Below, piece by piece: positions 8,810 to 17,425 of a stretch of DNA of 64,000 bases. The translations under genes were made by a program, and so were the position numbers. Source of the DNA: Maribellus sp. CM-23 (lineage in GTDB: Bacteria; Bacteroidota; Bacteroidia; Bacteroidales; Prolixibacteraceae); the NCBI RefSeq assembly GCF_021354595.1, contig NZ_JADWYJ010000001.1, positions 1,403,446-1,467,445 of the forward strand, written 5' to 3'. The notes beneath the pieces were generated by a model, which was given only the letters and a program-made list of their open reading frames with translations, was not told the origin of the DNA and made no database searches. Numbering within the stretch: the stretch's first letter is position 1; every line of letters starts with the position of its first letter.

Positions 8810-10027
8810 ATGTTGAAAAAACTGATTCTTTTCTCACTGATTATTGCCTTTTTTTCCTCGTGTGAGAATCAGGCAAAGAAAGACGACCACACCCTGAAAA
8901 CATTGAATGAATACCTTCATGCTTCTCCGGATAAGATTTTGGAACTGCAAAGCGAAATTTCTGCGCAAGCTGCCAAACAAGCAGAACAGGAAATTCACTC
9001 GTTTATTGAGAACAAGCTAAAAACAGTTTACCGGGCCGAATGGGACAGCATGAAACTGGTTTACAACGACAAAGAACTACGATTTAAATACCGGAAGTTT
9101 GGTGAAAAACCGCCACAGGGCTGGAGTTTGTATATTTCGATGCATGGCGGGGGAAATACCGCTCCTGAAATGAACGACCAGCAATGGGAAAACCAGATCA
9201 ACCTGTATCGCCCAAAAGAAGGAATTTATTTGGCACCACGGGCGCCCACCAACACCTGGAACCTTTGGCACGAGTCTCACATCGACGTACTTTTTTCGCA
9301 GCTCATCGAATTGGCCGATGCTTTTGAAGACATCAATACCAACCGGGTTTACCTGACCGGATATTCTGCCGGAGGAGACGGAACTTACCAACTGGCGCCC
9401 CGAATGGCCGATCAGCTGGCGGCTGCCGCCATGATGGCCGGACATCCAAACGATGCTTCACCGCTTGGCCTGCGCAATCTTCCTTTTGCCCTTCACATGG
9501 GAGCTGAAGACGGTGCCTACAACCGGAACAAGATCGCCGCAGATTGGAAGATCAAACTCGACTCTCTGCAGAAACAGGATCCGGAAGGCTATATTCACGA
9601 TGTGCAGATTCACGAAGGTAAAGGCCACTGGATGGATCGAAAAGATACGGTTGCCATCAACTGGATGGCACAGTTTACCCGCAATCCGTTCCCGCAAAAA
9701 GTGGTCTGGAGACAAAGCAGTGTAACGCACGATCGTTTTTACTGGCTGGCCGTTCCGGCCGGAAGTGCGCAAAAAGATGCCGAAGTAATAACAACAGTAA
9801 ACGACCAAACCATTACCATTGAAAAAGCAGAATTGGTGGACACTTTATTGATCCGTTTAAACGACACGAAGATAAACCTCGATCAAAAAGTAAAGGTGTT
9901 TTATAACGGCCAGCTTTTGTATGACGCAGTTCCTGTCCGCAATGTGGCAACCATCTGGAAATCGCTCTCCGAAAGGAACGATCCGGAACAGGTATTTTCT
10001 GCACAAATTGAGGTACATTTGAAGTAA
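8810..10027 (+). CDS. Lipoprotein alpha/beta-hydrolase (esterase/depolymerase-like)
   Basis: The protein has 405 residues. A signal sequence ends in the lipobox FSSC at residues 16-19, so it should be tethered to the envelope. The central domain is an alpha/beta hydrolase. The oxyanion region reads YISMHGGGNTA and the nucleophile elbow is GYSAGGDGTYQ (G-x-S-x-G with Ala after Ser). A histidine in HEGKGHWMDRKD is the likely catalytic base. The arrangement resembles PHB depolymerase/feruloyl esterase-like (LpqC/Esterase_PHB) enzymes. The last 90 residues look like a small beta domain. It lies 47 bp after the HAD gene and 10 bp before the LD-carboxypeptidase gene. Confidence 0.82.
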   Translation: MLKKLILFSLIIAFFSSCENQAKKDDHTLKTLNEYLHASPDKILELQSEISAQAAKQAEQEIHSFIENKLKTVYRAEWDSMKLVYNDKELRFKYRKFGEKPPQGWSLYISMHGGGNTAPEMNDQQWENQINLYRPKEGIYLAPRAPTNTWNLWHESHIDVLFSQLIELADAFEDINTNRVYLTGYSAGGDGTYQLAPRMADQLAAAAMMAGHPNDASPLGLRNLPFALHMGAEDGAYNRNKIAADWKIKLDSLQKQDPEGYIHDVQIHEGKGHWMDRKDTVAINWMAQFTRNPFPQKVVWRQSSVTHDRFYWLAVPAGSAQKDAEVITTVNDQTITIEKAELVDTLLIRLNDTKINLDQKVKVFYNGQLLYDAVPVRNVATIWKSLSERNDPEQVFSAQIEVHLK

Positions 10028-10037
10028 ACTTCTTTCT

Positions 10038-10940
10038 ATGATTCAGCCATCACCCATCCAACCGGGATCAAAGATCCGCATTGTTTCTCCTGCCGGAAAG
10101 ATCAGTGACCAGTATGTTTTGCCGGCGGCAGAATGGTTGCAGGACCAGGGCTACCGGGTGGAACTGGGCCGGCATGTTTTTTCCAGCTACTATCAGTTTG
10201 CCGGTACCGACGCACAGCGCTACCACGACTTACAGGAAGCCCTGAACGCCCCTGATTGCGATGTGATTCTTTGCTCGCGCGGAGGTTACGGAACGGTTCG
10301 AATTATTGATAGACTTGATTTTACCGGTTTTCTGGAATCGCCTAAATGGCTGGTTGGCTTTAGTGATATTACGATTCTTCACTCCTGCCTTAACAATTAC
10401 GGAGTTCCCACCATTCACGGGGTAATGCCGCGGTATTTTATGGATGAATCGGGGCAGCCCGGCGAAAACCTGCAAAGCCTGATGCAGCTGATCACCGGAA
10501 ACGGCGCTCACTATTCGATCCCGTCACCGGAAGCCAACCGGAAAGGCAAAATAAAAGCCGAATTGGTGGGTGGCAACCTGTCGATCATCAGCAGCTTGCA
10601 GGGAACCAGTTACGATCTGGACACCGACGGTAAAATACTTTTTCTGGAAGACATTGATGAATTTCTGTACCATACCGACCGGATGATTCACCAGTTAAAA
10701 TTAAGCGGAAAACTGGATAAACTGGCCGGACTTATTTTGGGCGATTTTACCGACATGAAAGACAATGAATCGCCTTTTGGAAAAACAGTACAGGAAATTA
10801 TCTGCGAGGCGGTGGAAGATTTTTCCTATCCTGTTTGCTTTGGATTTCCGGCAGGTCACGACAAACGCAACCTGGCACTGATGTTTGGGAAAGAATGGGA
10901 GCTGAATGTAGGACATGAAACTACAACACTAAATCATTAA
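10038..10940 (+). CDS. LD-carboxypeptidase (peptidase family S66)
   Basis: This 300-residue enzyme of the LdcA/MccF family cleaves the L-Lys (or mDAP)-D-Ala bond of murein tetrapeptides during peptidoglycan recycling. The N-terminus KIRIVSPAGKI and the block CSRGGYGTVRIIDRLD are typical. The nucleophilic Ser is in GFSDIT (near residue 112), the Glu in LVGGNLSII and LEDIDE contributes, and the catalytic His is in FPAGHDKRN near the end. There is no signal peptide, as expected for the cytosolic enzyme. It follows the esterase gene by 10 bp, so co-transcription is likely. Confidence 0.92.
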   Translation: MIQPSPIQPGSKIRIVSPAGKISDQYVLPAAEWLQDQGYRVELGRHVFSSYYQFAGTDAQRYHDLQEALNAPDCDVILCSRGGYGTVRIIDRLDFTGFLESPKWLVGFSDITILHSCLNNYGVPTIHGVMPRYFMDESGQPGENLQSLMQLITGNGAHYSIPSPEANRKGKIKAELVGGNLSIISSLQGTSYDLDTDGKILFLEDIDEFLYHTDRMIHQLKLSGKLDKLAGLILGDFTDMKDNESPFGKTVQEIICEAVEDFSYPVCFGFPAGHDKRNLALMFGKEWELNVGHETTTLNH

Positions 10941-10945
10941 ATATA

Positions 10946-10974
10946 ATGCGATTACAAATCGCATATCCCTTTTT
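10946..10974 (+). terminator. Hairpin terminator after the LD-carboxypeptidase gene
   Basis: ATGCGATT (10946-10953) pairs with AATCGCAT (10957-10964) around a 3-nt loop, followed by ATCCCTTTTT. It begins 6 bp after the stop codon. A T-run set off by six bases makes it a moderate terminator. Confidence 0.5.
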
Positions 10975-11014
10975 ACAACTTTGAACACTGAACTTTAAAC
11001 TCTAAAATCAACAC

Positions 11015-11377
11015 ATGGTTAGCACCCGCGAATTAGGAGAAATTGCTGAAGGCCTGGCAGTACAGCACCTCGAAAAACTGGGCTGTCAAGTACTGGATCG
11101 CAACTGGTACCACGGGCACCTCGAACTCGACATTATTGCCCGCGATGCCGATGAGCTCGTAATTGTGGAAGTAAAAGCCCGCTCGGGCTTGCGCTACGAA
11201 CACCCTTCGGAAGCCGTTACAAATACGAAAATAAAACGGATTGTTGAAGCCGCTGATGCCTACATCATTCAAAATGACATTGAGTTGGATACCCGTTTTG
11301 ATGTTATCACCGTAATTTTTGTTGACCAAAAATTTGAGCTGGAACATTTCAAAGATGCTTTTTATCCTACCATGTAA
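11015..11377 (+). CDS. YraN/UPF0102 family endonuclease-like protein
   Basis: This 120-residue protein has the compact restriction-endonuclease-like fold of the UPF0102 family. It shows E-x-x-A-x-x-x-L in the first helix, then LELDIIARD and LVIVEVKARSG, matching the D...E-x-K metal-binding core (Asp in LDII, Glu and Lys in VEVKAR). It is complete and of family-typical length. The physiological role of the family is unsettled, with links to DNA processing or recombination. It sits alone between the LD-carboxypeptidase and the MmcQ-like gene. Confidence 0.9.
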   Translation: MVSTRELGEIAEGLAVQHLEKLGCQVLDRNWYHGHLELDIIARDADELVIVEVKARSGLRYEHPSEAVTNTKIKRIVEAADAYIIQNDIELDTRFDVITVIFVDQKFELEHFKDAFYPTM

Positions 11378-11465
11378 ACAAATTAACAATCTGCCGCTTC
11401 GCCCTTCTTCCATCATTTTTAAGTTATACTTATTCTGCTAAATTTAGGCTTTCAAAATATTTGGT

Positions 11466-11816
11466 ATGAACATCGAAGAAGTCAGGGAATATTGCATTGC
11501 CAAAAAGGCGGTAACCGAAAGTTTTCCGTTCAACGAAACCACGCTGGTTTTCAAAGTCATGAACAAAATCTTTTGCCTGCTCAGCCTTGACGACATTCGG
11601 ATCAGTCTTCGGAACGATGCCGAAAAAAACATCGAACTCCGCGCACATTATCCGGCCATCATTCCGGGCTATCATCTAAACAAACAACTTTGGAACACCA
11701 TCGAACTGAACGGAACCGTACCAACAAAATTATTGTGCGAACTGATCGATGAATCCTACGAAATCATACTAAAGAGCTTACCCAAAAAATTACAGGAAGA
11801 ATATAAAAACTCATAA
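11466..11816 (+). CDS. MmcQ/YjbR family protein
   Basis: This 116-residue cytoplasmic protein is of the MmcQ/YjbR family (CyaY-like fold). Recognisable blocks are EEVREYCIAKKAVTESFPF, the core TLVFKVMNKIFCLL, and the C-terminal PGYHLNKQLWNTIELNG with an Asn-Lys-x-x-Trp-x-T signature. Family members have been proposed to bind DNA, but no firm function is known. The stop codon is 2 bp before the ATG of the C1 peptidase gene, so translation is probably coupled. Confidence 0.9.
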   Translation: MNIEEVREYCIAKKAVTESFPFNETTLVFKVMNKIFCLLSLDDIRISLRNDAEKNIELRAHYPAIIPGYHLNKQLWNTIELNGTVPTKLLCELIDESYEIILKSLPKKLQEEYKNS

Positions 11817-11818
11817 GC

Positions 11819-12904
11819 ATGTCGAAAATACTATCCCTTCTTATTGCATTATTATTCATCAGTCCCGTCGTTTTAAAAGCCCAGGACGAGCAAGAAAGTT
11901 TCACGATTGTAAAAGAAATAAAACACACCCCCGTAATAAACCAGGGCAGTACCGGAACATGCTGGAGTTTTGCCACCACCAGCTTGCTGGAGTCGGAAAT
12001 TATGCGGAAAGGATTCCCCGAAACCGATCTTTCGGAGATGTTTTTTGTGTACCACACCTACGAAAACAAAGCAAAAAATTACCTGTTTTTTCACGGAAAT
12101 AACAATTTCAGCCAGGGCGGACAAGCACACGACGTGATGAATGTACTGCGGGAATACGGCATGTTAACATTTGATGCTTTCCCCGGCGAAATGCAGGATG
12201 GCCGCTACAAACACCGCGACCTGGCAGCTCAGCTCGAATCGGAAGTAAAGGCACTCAACAAAAAGAAAAGCGACGAGTTTGACGCTTCGAACCTAAAAAC
12301 ACTGGAGCCCATTCTCAAAAAAGGACTGGGAAAACTGCCGGAGAAAATTAAAACCGATGATGGAAAACTCACAGCAGCGGATCTACGTGATCATTTTAAA
12401 CTGAATCCGGAAGATTACGTTGAACTGACATCGTACACCCATCACCCGTTTTACCAGTCGTTTGCCCTGGAAGTGCCCGACAACTGGTCGCACGACCTGT
12501 ACTACAATTTACCCATCGACGAACTGATGGAAGTGATGGATCATGCCCTGAACAACGGTTACAGCGTCTGCTGGGACGGCGATACCAGTGAAAAAAACTT
12601 TCAGCACAAAAAGGGAAAAGCCGATCTTCCGGAAAAACAAATCGGAAAAGTGGACCAGCAACTTCGCCAGGAAACCTTTTACGACCGCTCAACCACCGAT
12701 GATCATTTAATGCACCTGGTGGGTATTTCAAAAGACTCCAACAACAGAAAATGTTATTACACCAAAAACTCGTGGGGCCCCGACAGCAATGAATACGGCG
12801 GATATTTACACATGACAGAAGATTACGTACGTTTAAAAACCGTTGCCATTCTGCTTCACAAAGATGCCATTCCGGCGACTATCAAAAACAAACTAGGACT
12901 CTGA
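11819..12904 (+). CDS. Exported papain-family (C1) peptidase, aminopeptidase C/bleomycin hydrolase-like
   Basis: This 361-residue cysteine peptidase has a signal peptide (residues about 1-20, LLFISPVVLKAQ). The catalytic Cys lies in NQGSTGTCWSFATTSLLESE near residue 50, with the oxyanion Gln in NQG. The catalytic His is in DDHLMHLVGI and the Asn in YYTKNSWGP. The charged mid-domain and late His/Asn arrangement resemble bleomycin hydrolase/PepC, which trim N-terminal residues from peptides. Export is unusual for PepC but common for the Bacteroidota members. It is flanked by 2-bp gaps on both sides, so it belongs to a three-gene operon. Confidence 0.9.
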   Translation: MSKILSLLIALLFISPVVLKAQDEQESFTIVKEIKHTPVINQGSTGTCWSFATTSLLESEIMRKGFPETDLSEMFFVYHTYENKAKNYLFFHGNNNFSQGGQAHDVMNVLREYGMLTFDAFPGEMQDGRYKHRDLAAQLESEVKALNKKKSDEFDASNLKTLEPILKKGLGKLPEKIKTDDGKLTAADLRDHFKLNPEDYVELTSYTHHPFYQSFALEVPDNWSHDLYYNLPIDELMEVMDHALNNGYSVCWDGDTSEKNFQHKKGKADLPEKQIGKVDQQLRQETFYDRSTTDDHLMHLVGISKDSNNRKCYYTKNSWGPDSNEYGGYLHMTEDYVRLKTVAILLHKDAIPATIKNKLGL

Positions 12905-12906
12905 TT

Positions 12907-13113
12907 ATGCGTGAATTTAAACTCACAGAAGACTACATTGAGCTGGTGAAGCTATTGAAGTTGCTCAGGATTGCTCAAACCGGTGGCCACGCCAAAATAA
13001 TCGTTGAAGAAGGCGAGGTAATCCGTAACGGAGAACCCGAATACCGGAAACGCGCGAAACTGGTAAAAGGAGATATTATTGAGGTGGCAGGAGAAACTAT
13101 TAAAGTGACCTGA
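12907..13113 (+). CDS. S4-domain RNA-binding protein (YbcJ-like)
   Basis: This 68-residue protein consists of a single S4 RNA-binding domain: IELVKLLKLLRIAQTGGHAKIIVEEGEVIRNGE (given here only as the block covering residues 11-43), then RKRAKLVKGDIIEV. The spacing and the GE-x-x-R-x-x-K core match the YbcJ/RNA-binding S4 family found near ribosome-associated genes. It probably binds structured RNA in the cytoplasm; no partner is evident. It starts 2 bp after the C1 peptidase and ends 7 bp before a convergent gene. Confidence 0.88.
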   Translation: MREFKLTEDYIELVKLLKLLRIAQTGGHAKIIVEEGEVIRNGEPEYRKRAKLVKGDIIEVAGETIKVT

Positions 13114-13120
13114 ACTCTTT

Positions 13121-13522
13121 TCAGGAAGCCTCGGCAACCAGCATCAGGGCTTCCTGGCGTAAAATGCCGGGCAACTCCAACTGGCGGCGTTCGATGCTTA
13201 TCAGCCACATTTTAATTTCATCGTTTTTAAGGGTATACAAAACATCGCGGAATTCATCGATCTGTGCATCGTTGTATGCATTGGCGGCAATGCCCTGAAA
13301 ACGGTCCAGCTCCTCATCTTCGAAATACACAATCTTTTCCGGATTTTGCAGCATCTCTTCCACTTCGCAAACCTCGTGGGCCCCGCAACAATCGGTCGGG
13401 ATGTTTACGCTTTCTTCCTCCGGAGCCTCTTCTTTGTTTTTTCCTGAAAACTTATTGCTGAGCCAGGTAACAAGGGCAACCAAAACCCCCAGTGCCAGTA
13501 GAATTCCGAGTATAATTTTCAT
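13121..13522 (-). CDS. Small membrane-anchored acidic protein, unknown function
   Basis: This 133-residue protein has an N-terminal transmembrane helix (IILGILLALGVLVALVTWL), a short acidic linker, and a soluble domain starting at VNIPTDCCGAHEVCEVEEML. The CC...C cluster may bind a metal or form disulfides. The C-terminal half (FRDVLYTLKNDEIKMWLIS) is helical. Similar small proteins are widespread in Bacteroidota and sometimes carry an unsupported phospholipase label; I see no catalytic motif. It is convergent with the S4 gene, 7 bp away. Confidence 0.75.
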   Translation of the reverse strand: MKIILGILLALGVLVALVTWLSNKFSGKNKEEAPEEESVNIPTDCCGAHEVCEVEEMLQNPEKIVYFEDEELDRFQGIAANAYNDAQIDEFRDVLYTLKNDEIKMWLISIERRQLELPGILRQEALMLVAEAS

Positions 13523-13705
13523 GACAATCCTTCAAATTTTGTACTTGAACAACAATTCAAAAACAGATTTGATTAAAGTCTTTGATTTTTGAGCCCACAA
13601 ATGTAATCGATTTTTCACCGACAACTACTGCGAAAAGTTATTTCCCTGATAATGTTCTTGTTTTATTTACAAGCGCTAAGTCATTCGGCCTCAAGCGGCA
13701 AAAGA

Positions 13706-13737
13706 AAAAGGCCGCCGGATACTAACCGACAGCCTTT
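13706..13737 (-). terminator. Terminator of the MscS-type channel gene
   Basis: On the minus strand a 12-bp stem (13726-13737 pairing with 13708-13719, two wobbles) is followed by TTTTTCTTTT. It lies about 20 bp after the channel gene's stop. Confidence 0.8.
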
Positions 13738-13758
13738 CACTCCTAACCTGGATAAAGA

Positions 13759-14583
13759 TTATTTCTGAATATGTACATCCATTTGCGGGAAAGGAATGTT
13801 GATTCCTTCTTCAGCAAAGGCTTTGTAAACTTTTTCGTTAATGTCAAAGAAAATTCCCCAGTAATTAGCAGCGTCGGCCCAAACACGCACCACCAGGTTT
13901 ACCGAACTGTCAGCCAATTCGCTTACGGCAATAAACGGCTCCGCCGGATCATTGATAATACGGCTGTCGTCTTTTATCAATTTCAGCAATACTTCTTTGG
14001 CTTTATCAACATTGTCGCCATAGGCTATCCCAAAAACAAAATCAACACGTCTTTTCGCTTCGGCCGAATAGTTGACCATTGATCCGGTTGAAAGACCGCC
14101 ATTTGGTATAATGATCGTCTTATTATCCGGTGTTTTAAGAATGGTGTTGAAGATCTGAATCTCGCTCACACTTCCTGCATGTCCCTGCGCATCAATGTAG
14201 TCGCCCACTTTAAATGGTTTAAAAGCCAGAATCATCACACCACCGGCGAAGTTTTGCAGCGTGCCCGAAAGCGCCATGCCAACCGCCAAACCGGCTGCAC
14301 CTAAAATGGCTATAAAAGAAGTCATCTGCACTCCCATCATTCCAATTACGCTTACCCACAACATAATCTTTAAACCAATTCCGATCATGCTGTTGAGGAA
14401 TCCGCGCAACGACGGATCGACGTTTCTTTTTTCAAACCGCTTTCTCAAAGCACTGCGAATGATCGAGATCACCCACATACCCACAATCAGGGTTATGATG
14501 GCACCAATCAATTTCGGGCCGTACACCACTATCAGATCATAAATCTGTTTCGAAATGTTTTCCAGGTTCTCCATATTTTCCAT
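13759..14583 (-). CDS. Small-conductance mechanosensitive channel (MscS family)
   Basis: This 274-residue inner-membrane channel opens under membrane tension and lets solutes escape during osmotic downshock. There are three TM segments: about residues 18-40, 58-80, and the pore-lining TM3 with small residues, AAGLAVGMALSGTLQNFAGG (about 88-110). The MscS beta domain follows (FKVGDYIDAQGHAGSVSEI, IPNGGLSTGSMVNYS), then the alpha/beta C-terminal domain RRVDFVFGIAYGDNVDKA. Length matches E. coli MscS. Either Met1 or Met4 could be the start. It is monocistronic with its own terminator. Confidence 0.96.
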   Translation of the reverse strand: MENMENLENISKQIYDLIVVYGPKLIGAIITLIVGMWVISIIRSALRKRFEKRNVDPSLRGFLNSMIGIGLKIMLWVSVIGMMGVQMTSFIAILGAAGLAVGMALSGTLQNFAGGVMILAFKPFKVGDYIDAQGHAGSVSEIQIFNTILKTPDNKTIIIPNGGLSTGSMVNYSAEAKRRVDFVFGIAYGDNVDKAKEVLLKLIKDDSRIINDPAEPFIAVSELADSSVNLVVRVWADAANYWGIFFDINEKVYKAFAEEGINIPFPQMDVHIQK

Positions 14584-14642
14584 AAAATGTATTTTACTGT
14601 TTTTTACTAACTCAAACTACAAATTCTTTTAGAGAAAGTTCA

Positions 14643-14675
14643 TAAAAAAAGGGATCCAATTTCTTGAGATCCCTT
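14643..14675 (-). terminator. Terminator of the ACP-like gene
   Basis: AAGGGATC and GATCCCTT (14668-14675 with 14649-14656) form an 8-bp stem followed on the minus strand by seven T. It lies 20 bp after the ACP-like stop codon. Confidence 0.8.
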
Positions 14676-14694
14676 CTATTCACATAAATTTAAA

Positions 14695-14961
14695 CTAGTT
14701 ACTCAGATAAATTAACTCTCCCCGTAAATAATGGAGAGTGTCGTTTACGCTTCCAAATTTGCTTATTTCCTCATCCTTCACCGAGATATTAAATACACGT
14801 TCCAGATAATAAGTAAAAATGGTCCAGTCAACTTTGTCAAACTTCAGATCGTCGATAAATGTAGCGGTCAGGCAGATGTTTTCTTTTGTAACACCTGTTT
14901 TCCGCAAAACCCTGTAGAGGTTTCTTCTTATCGATTTCTCTGCCGGAACATCTGTCTTCAT
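14695..14961 (-). CDS. Acyl carrier protein-like protein lacking the phosphopantetheine serine
   Basis: This 88-residue protein has the size and helical layout of an acyl carrier protein. The region FIDDLKFDKVDWTIFTYYLERVFNI corresponds to the ACP block DLGxDSLDxxELxxxLExxFxI (read over residues 36-59). The serine that carries 4'-phosphopantetheine is replaced by Lys43 (D-K-V-D in place of D-S-L-D), so it cannot be a conventional carrier. The stem-loop around helix III (VKDEEISKFGSVNDTLHYLRGE) is preserved. It is a single-gene unit with its own terminator and no fatty-acid genes nearby. It may be a structural or regulatory ACP homolog. Confidence 0.72.
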   Translation of the reverse strand: MKTDVPAEKSIRRNLYRVLRKTGVTKENICLTATFIDDLKFDKVDWTIFTYYLERVFNISVKDEEISKFGSVNDTLHYLRGELIYLSN

Positions 14962-15095
14962 ATTGCTTTTTTAAAATTCGAACAAATGAATTTTCGGGTC
15001 AAAATTATAAATAATCCATCAGTTCTCTATACTTTTTACGAAATAAATTCATTTTTACTTCGGAACGAGAAACACACGAGGAAAAATTTTCTCCA

Positions 15096-15632
15096 TCACA
15101 AGGGATCAGAAGCCAAACGACTGTATATCTTCAAGTTCAAATAACTCTTACCATGCAGTTCCCCGGCACGCTCGGTCCCCTCCAATGTAAAGTTGAGTTT
15201 GCGTGGAATGGCCTCGCTTTTCAGGTTGCCCTCTGCCACCTTAATTTGGACCCTGTTTAGTTTTAGTTTCTGAAATGCATACGAGAGCAGTTTTTGCACA
15301 CAGGCCCCAATAATTCCCTTCCCTTGCATGGGCTGCGCCAACCAGTAACCGATTTCAGTTTTTTTGTTAATCCAATCGGTATCTTTAAAACCCACCAGAC
15401 CGGCAAACGCCTCGTTGTACCAGATACTAAAAATCTCGTCCTTCACATTTTCCGGCGAACTGATACTTTCGATAAATAACTCAGTGTCCCTCACCTTTTT
15501 TGTGAAATTCACAAAAGGCAGCCATTCTTTCAGGTATTCACGGTCGCGCTCGATGGTTTGAAAAATAACCGGAGCCATGGACGTTTTTACCTTTTCAAGC
15601 CTGATTTTGTCGTTAATTCGAATGTGTTCCAT
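15096..15632 (-). CDS. GNAT acetyltransferase, RimJ/RimL-like
   Basis: This 178-residue protein is of the RimJ/RimL (ribosomal-protein-serine N-acetyltransferase) subgroup of GNATs. Family features are the N-terminal LEKVKTSMAPVIFQTIERDREYLKEWLPF block, read over residues 13-42. The acetyl-CoA loop is AQPMQGKGIIGACVQKLL with Q/R-x-x-G-x-G/A, and IGYWLAQ and LKSEAIPRKLNFTLEGTERAGELH lie at the C-terminus. The substrate could be a ribosomal protein N-terminus or a small amine. Its start overlaps the upstream gene by 20 bp, so it is translationally coupled. Confidence 0.92.
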   Translation of the reverse strand: MEHIRINDKIRLEKVKTSMAPVIFQTIERDREYLKEWLPFVNFTKKVRDTELFIESISSPENVKDEIFSIWYNEAFAGLVGFKDTDWINKKTEIGYWLAQPMQGKGIIGACVQKLLSYAFQKLKLNRVQIKVAEGNLKSEAIPRKLNFTLEGTERAGELHGKSYLNLKIYSRLASDPL

Positions 15633-16542
15633 GGGCTAATTCGCGTAAATCAAGTAAAAAAATCTGCTGTTTGAACGACTTTGTTTCCTCGCAGGAAATC
15701 AGCACCGTATCCTTGTTCAAAAAGCTAACTCCTTCGGCCTGGGCTCTGTCGAGGTTCTCCAGGTAAATGCATTGGCTGTTTCCCTGTAGAAAAGCGGTGC
15801 CTTCAAAATCAGTAAACAGCCACAAATAAGTTTTCCAGTTCTCGTACTGCAACAACGCCAGTGTTTTTCCGTCGGGGCTAAAATCGGCACCCGTTACCAG
15901 GCCACGCGTATTAAACGACTCATCGGACTGCAGTTTGTATTTCCCACTCTTAACCGGCAGCTGGTAATGTTCCGTAATACGGTCTTTCCAGTTTTTACTG
16001 AAAAGCTGCAACTTTCCGTCGTAAAAAGCCATGGCTTCGCAATCAAAAGGGGTTCCGTTTACCGGCGAAGCAAACGATTGCTGGCTTTCGTATTCAAAGG
16101 CAATTTGCTCTGCTTTAACTTTCTGATGTCTTTCGTTGTGAATGTCTTCTTTTCTGATTTTATAAACACGCAGGTTTTGCCTGTCGCCCCGGTTGTTTCC
16201 AAAATCTCCGATATAAATGTGTTCTTCATCCTGCGTAATCGATTCCCAGTCTTCGTTTCCGGAATTTTCTATTTCAACTTCCATTACCAGACCGCCGCCT
16301 TTATCACAGGCGTACAAAACGTTTTTGCCGCCACTGTCGTTAAATCCCCAAAACAGGTCGCGGTACACCAACAACCCGGACATTTCCATAAGGGACTCGG
16401 GCAGTTCAGGAATAAACGGCTGAACCTTTGCAATAGCCGTAACAAACGAAACGTCAGCCTTCGTCCCCTCGTTTCCCTGCGCAAACCCCCTATCGGAAAA
16501 AAACAGGAACAAGATCGACAAATGCAAGAGTATTCTGGTCAT
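15613..16542 (-). CDS. Secreted beta-propeller-like protein, unknown function
   Basis: This 309-residue protein has a signal peptide (LLHLSILFLFFSDRGFAQ). Repeated strand blocks follow, such as ESLMEMSGLLVYRDLFWGFND, EDWESITQDEEHIYIGDFGNNRG and LVTGADFSPDGKTLALLQYE. These suggest a WD/SdiA-type beta-propeller of the periplasm or cell surface. The phrases IYIGDFGNN and FDCEAMAFYDGKL occur in a Bacteroidota family with no assigned function. Its 3' end overlaps the GNAT gene by 20 bp; upstream lies the divergent cyclophilin operon. Confidence 0.75.
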   Translation of the reverse strand: MTRILLHLSILFLFFSDRGFAQGNEGTKADVSFVTAIAKVQPFIPELPESLMEMSGLLVYRDLFWGFNDSGGKNVLYACDKGGGLVMEVEIENSGNEDWESITQDEEHIYIGDFGNNRGDRQNLRVYKIRKEDIHNERHQKVKAEQIAFEYESQQSFASPVNGTPFDCEAMAFYDGKLQLFSKNWKDRITEHYQLPVKSGKYKLQSDESFNTRGLVTGADFSPDGKTLALLQYENWKTYLWLFTDFEGTAFLQGNSQCIYLENLDRAQAEGVSFLNKDTVLISCEETKSFKQQIFLLDLRELAHGTHSN

Positions 16543-16600
16543 CTTTATATCTTTACAGGAATTTTAAGAAGTGGGTCAAGTTAAACAAATTATCATTCAG

Positions 16601-17422
16601 ATGAAGAAGTTTGCCGTTTTAGTGTTCATTTTGCTTGCCGGTCTGGGCATCTCGTGCAGCCATGCCAATAAGGCATCGAAAGAAACGCGTGTATTGATTA
16701 AAACTGATTTTGGCAATATCACGGTTAAGCTTTTCGACGAAACGCCGGAACACAAAAAAAACTTTTTGAAACTAGCCGAAGAGGGATATTACAATGGCCT
16801 TCTCTTTCACCGGGTAATGCAAAACTTTATGATCCAGGGCGGTGACCCGGATTCGAAAAATGCTGCTCCGGGTGCCCGTCTTGGTGCCGGCAACCCGGGT
16901 TATACCATTCCGGCCGAATTTGTACCCACATACTTTCACAAAAAAGGTGCTTTGGCTGCAGCCCGTACCGGAGGTCCTTCCAACCCGGAGAAACGCTCCA
17001 GCGGATCGCAGTTTTACATTGTTCAGGGAGAGGTTTTTACTCCCGGAAAACTGGACACAATGGAAATGATGATGAACAGCCGGACTAAAAACCAATTTTT
17101 CCAGGACCAGTTCAAGGCATCCAGCGAACAGCTTGATGAATTCCGGAAAAACAACGACCAGGCAGGTTTTAATGTCTGTGTTGCCGAAATTCGCGCAAAG
17201 GCCGATAGTTTATGGACTACCCACAATAAGCAATCGTTTACACCCGAGCAACGCGAAGCCTATACCACCATTGGCGGCTATCCTTCGCTCGACGCGGAAT
17301 ACACGGTATTTGGCGAAGTTGTGGAAGGGCTGGACGTGCTGGATAAAATTGCCGCTGTAGAAACCGACCCGAATAACCGGCCCAAATCAGATATAAAAAT
17401 GGAGGTAGAGGTAGTAAAATAA
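16601..17422 (+). CDS. Lipoprotein cyclophilin-type peptidyl-prolyl isomerase
   Basis: The protein (273 residues from the ATG at 16601) has a lipobox (LAGLGISC, Cys19) and one cyclophilin domain that speeds cis-trans isomerisation of Xaa-Pro bonds in the envelope. The catalytic core LLFHRVMQNFMIQGGDPD keeps Arg, Phe and Gln, and GSQFYIVQGE and YTVFGEVVEGLDVLDKIA complete the fold. A charged helical insertion of about 70 residues separates the last two blocks. A GTG at 16571 would add ten residues before the signal peptide and is unlikely. It is the first of three tandem exported cyclophilins, with a 3-bp gap to the next. Confidence 0.93.
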   Translation: MKKFAVLVFILLAGLGISCSHANKASKETRVLIKTDFGNITVKLFDETPEHKKNFLKLAEEGYYNGLLFHRVMQNFMIQGGDPDSKNAAPGARLGAGNPGYTIPAEFVPTYFHKKGALAAARTGGPSNPEKRSSGSQFYIVQGEVFTPGKLDTMEMMMNSRTKNQFFQDQFKASSEQLDEFRKNNDQAGFNVCVAEIRAKADSLWTTHNKQSFTPEQREAYTTIGGYPSLDAEYTVFGEVVEGLDVLDKIAAVETDPNNRPKSDIKMEVEVVK

Positions 17423-17425
17423 GGT

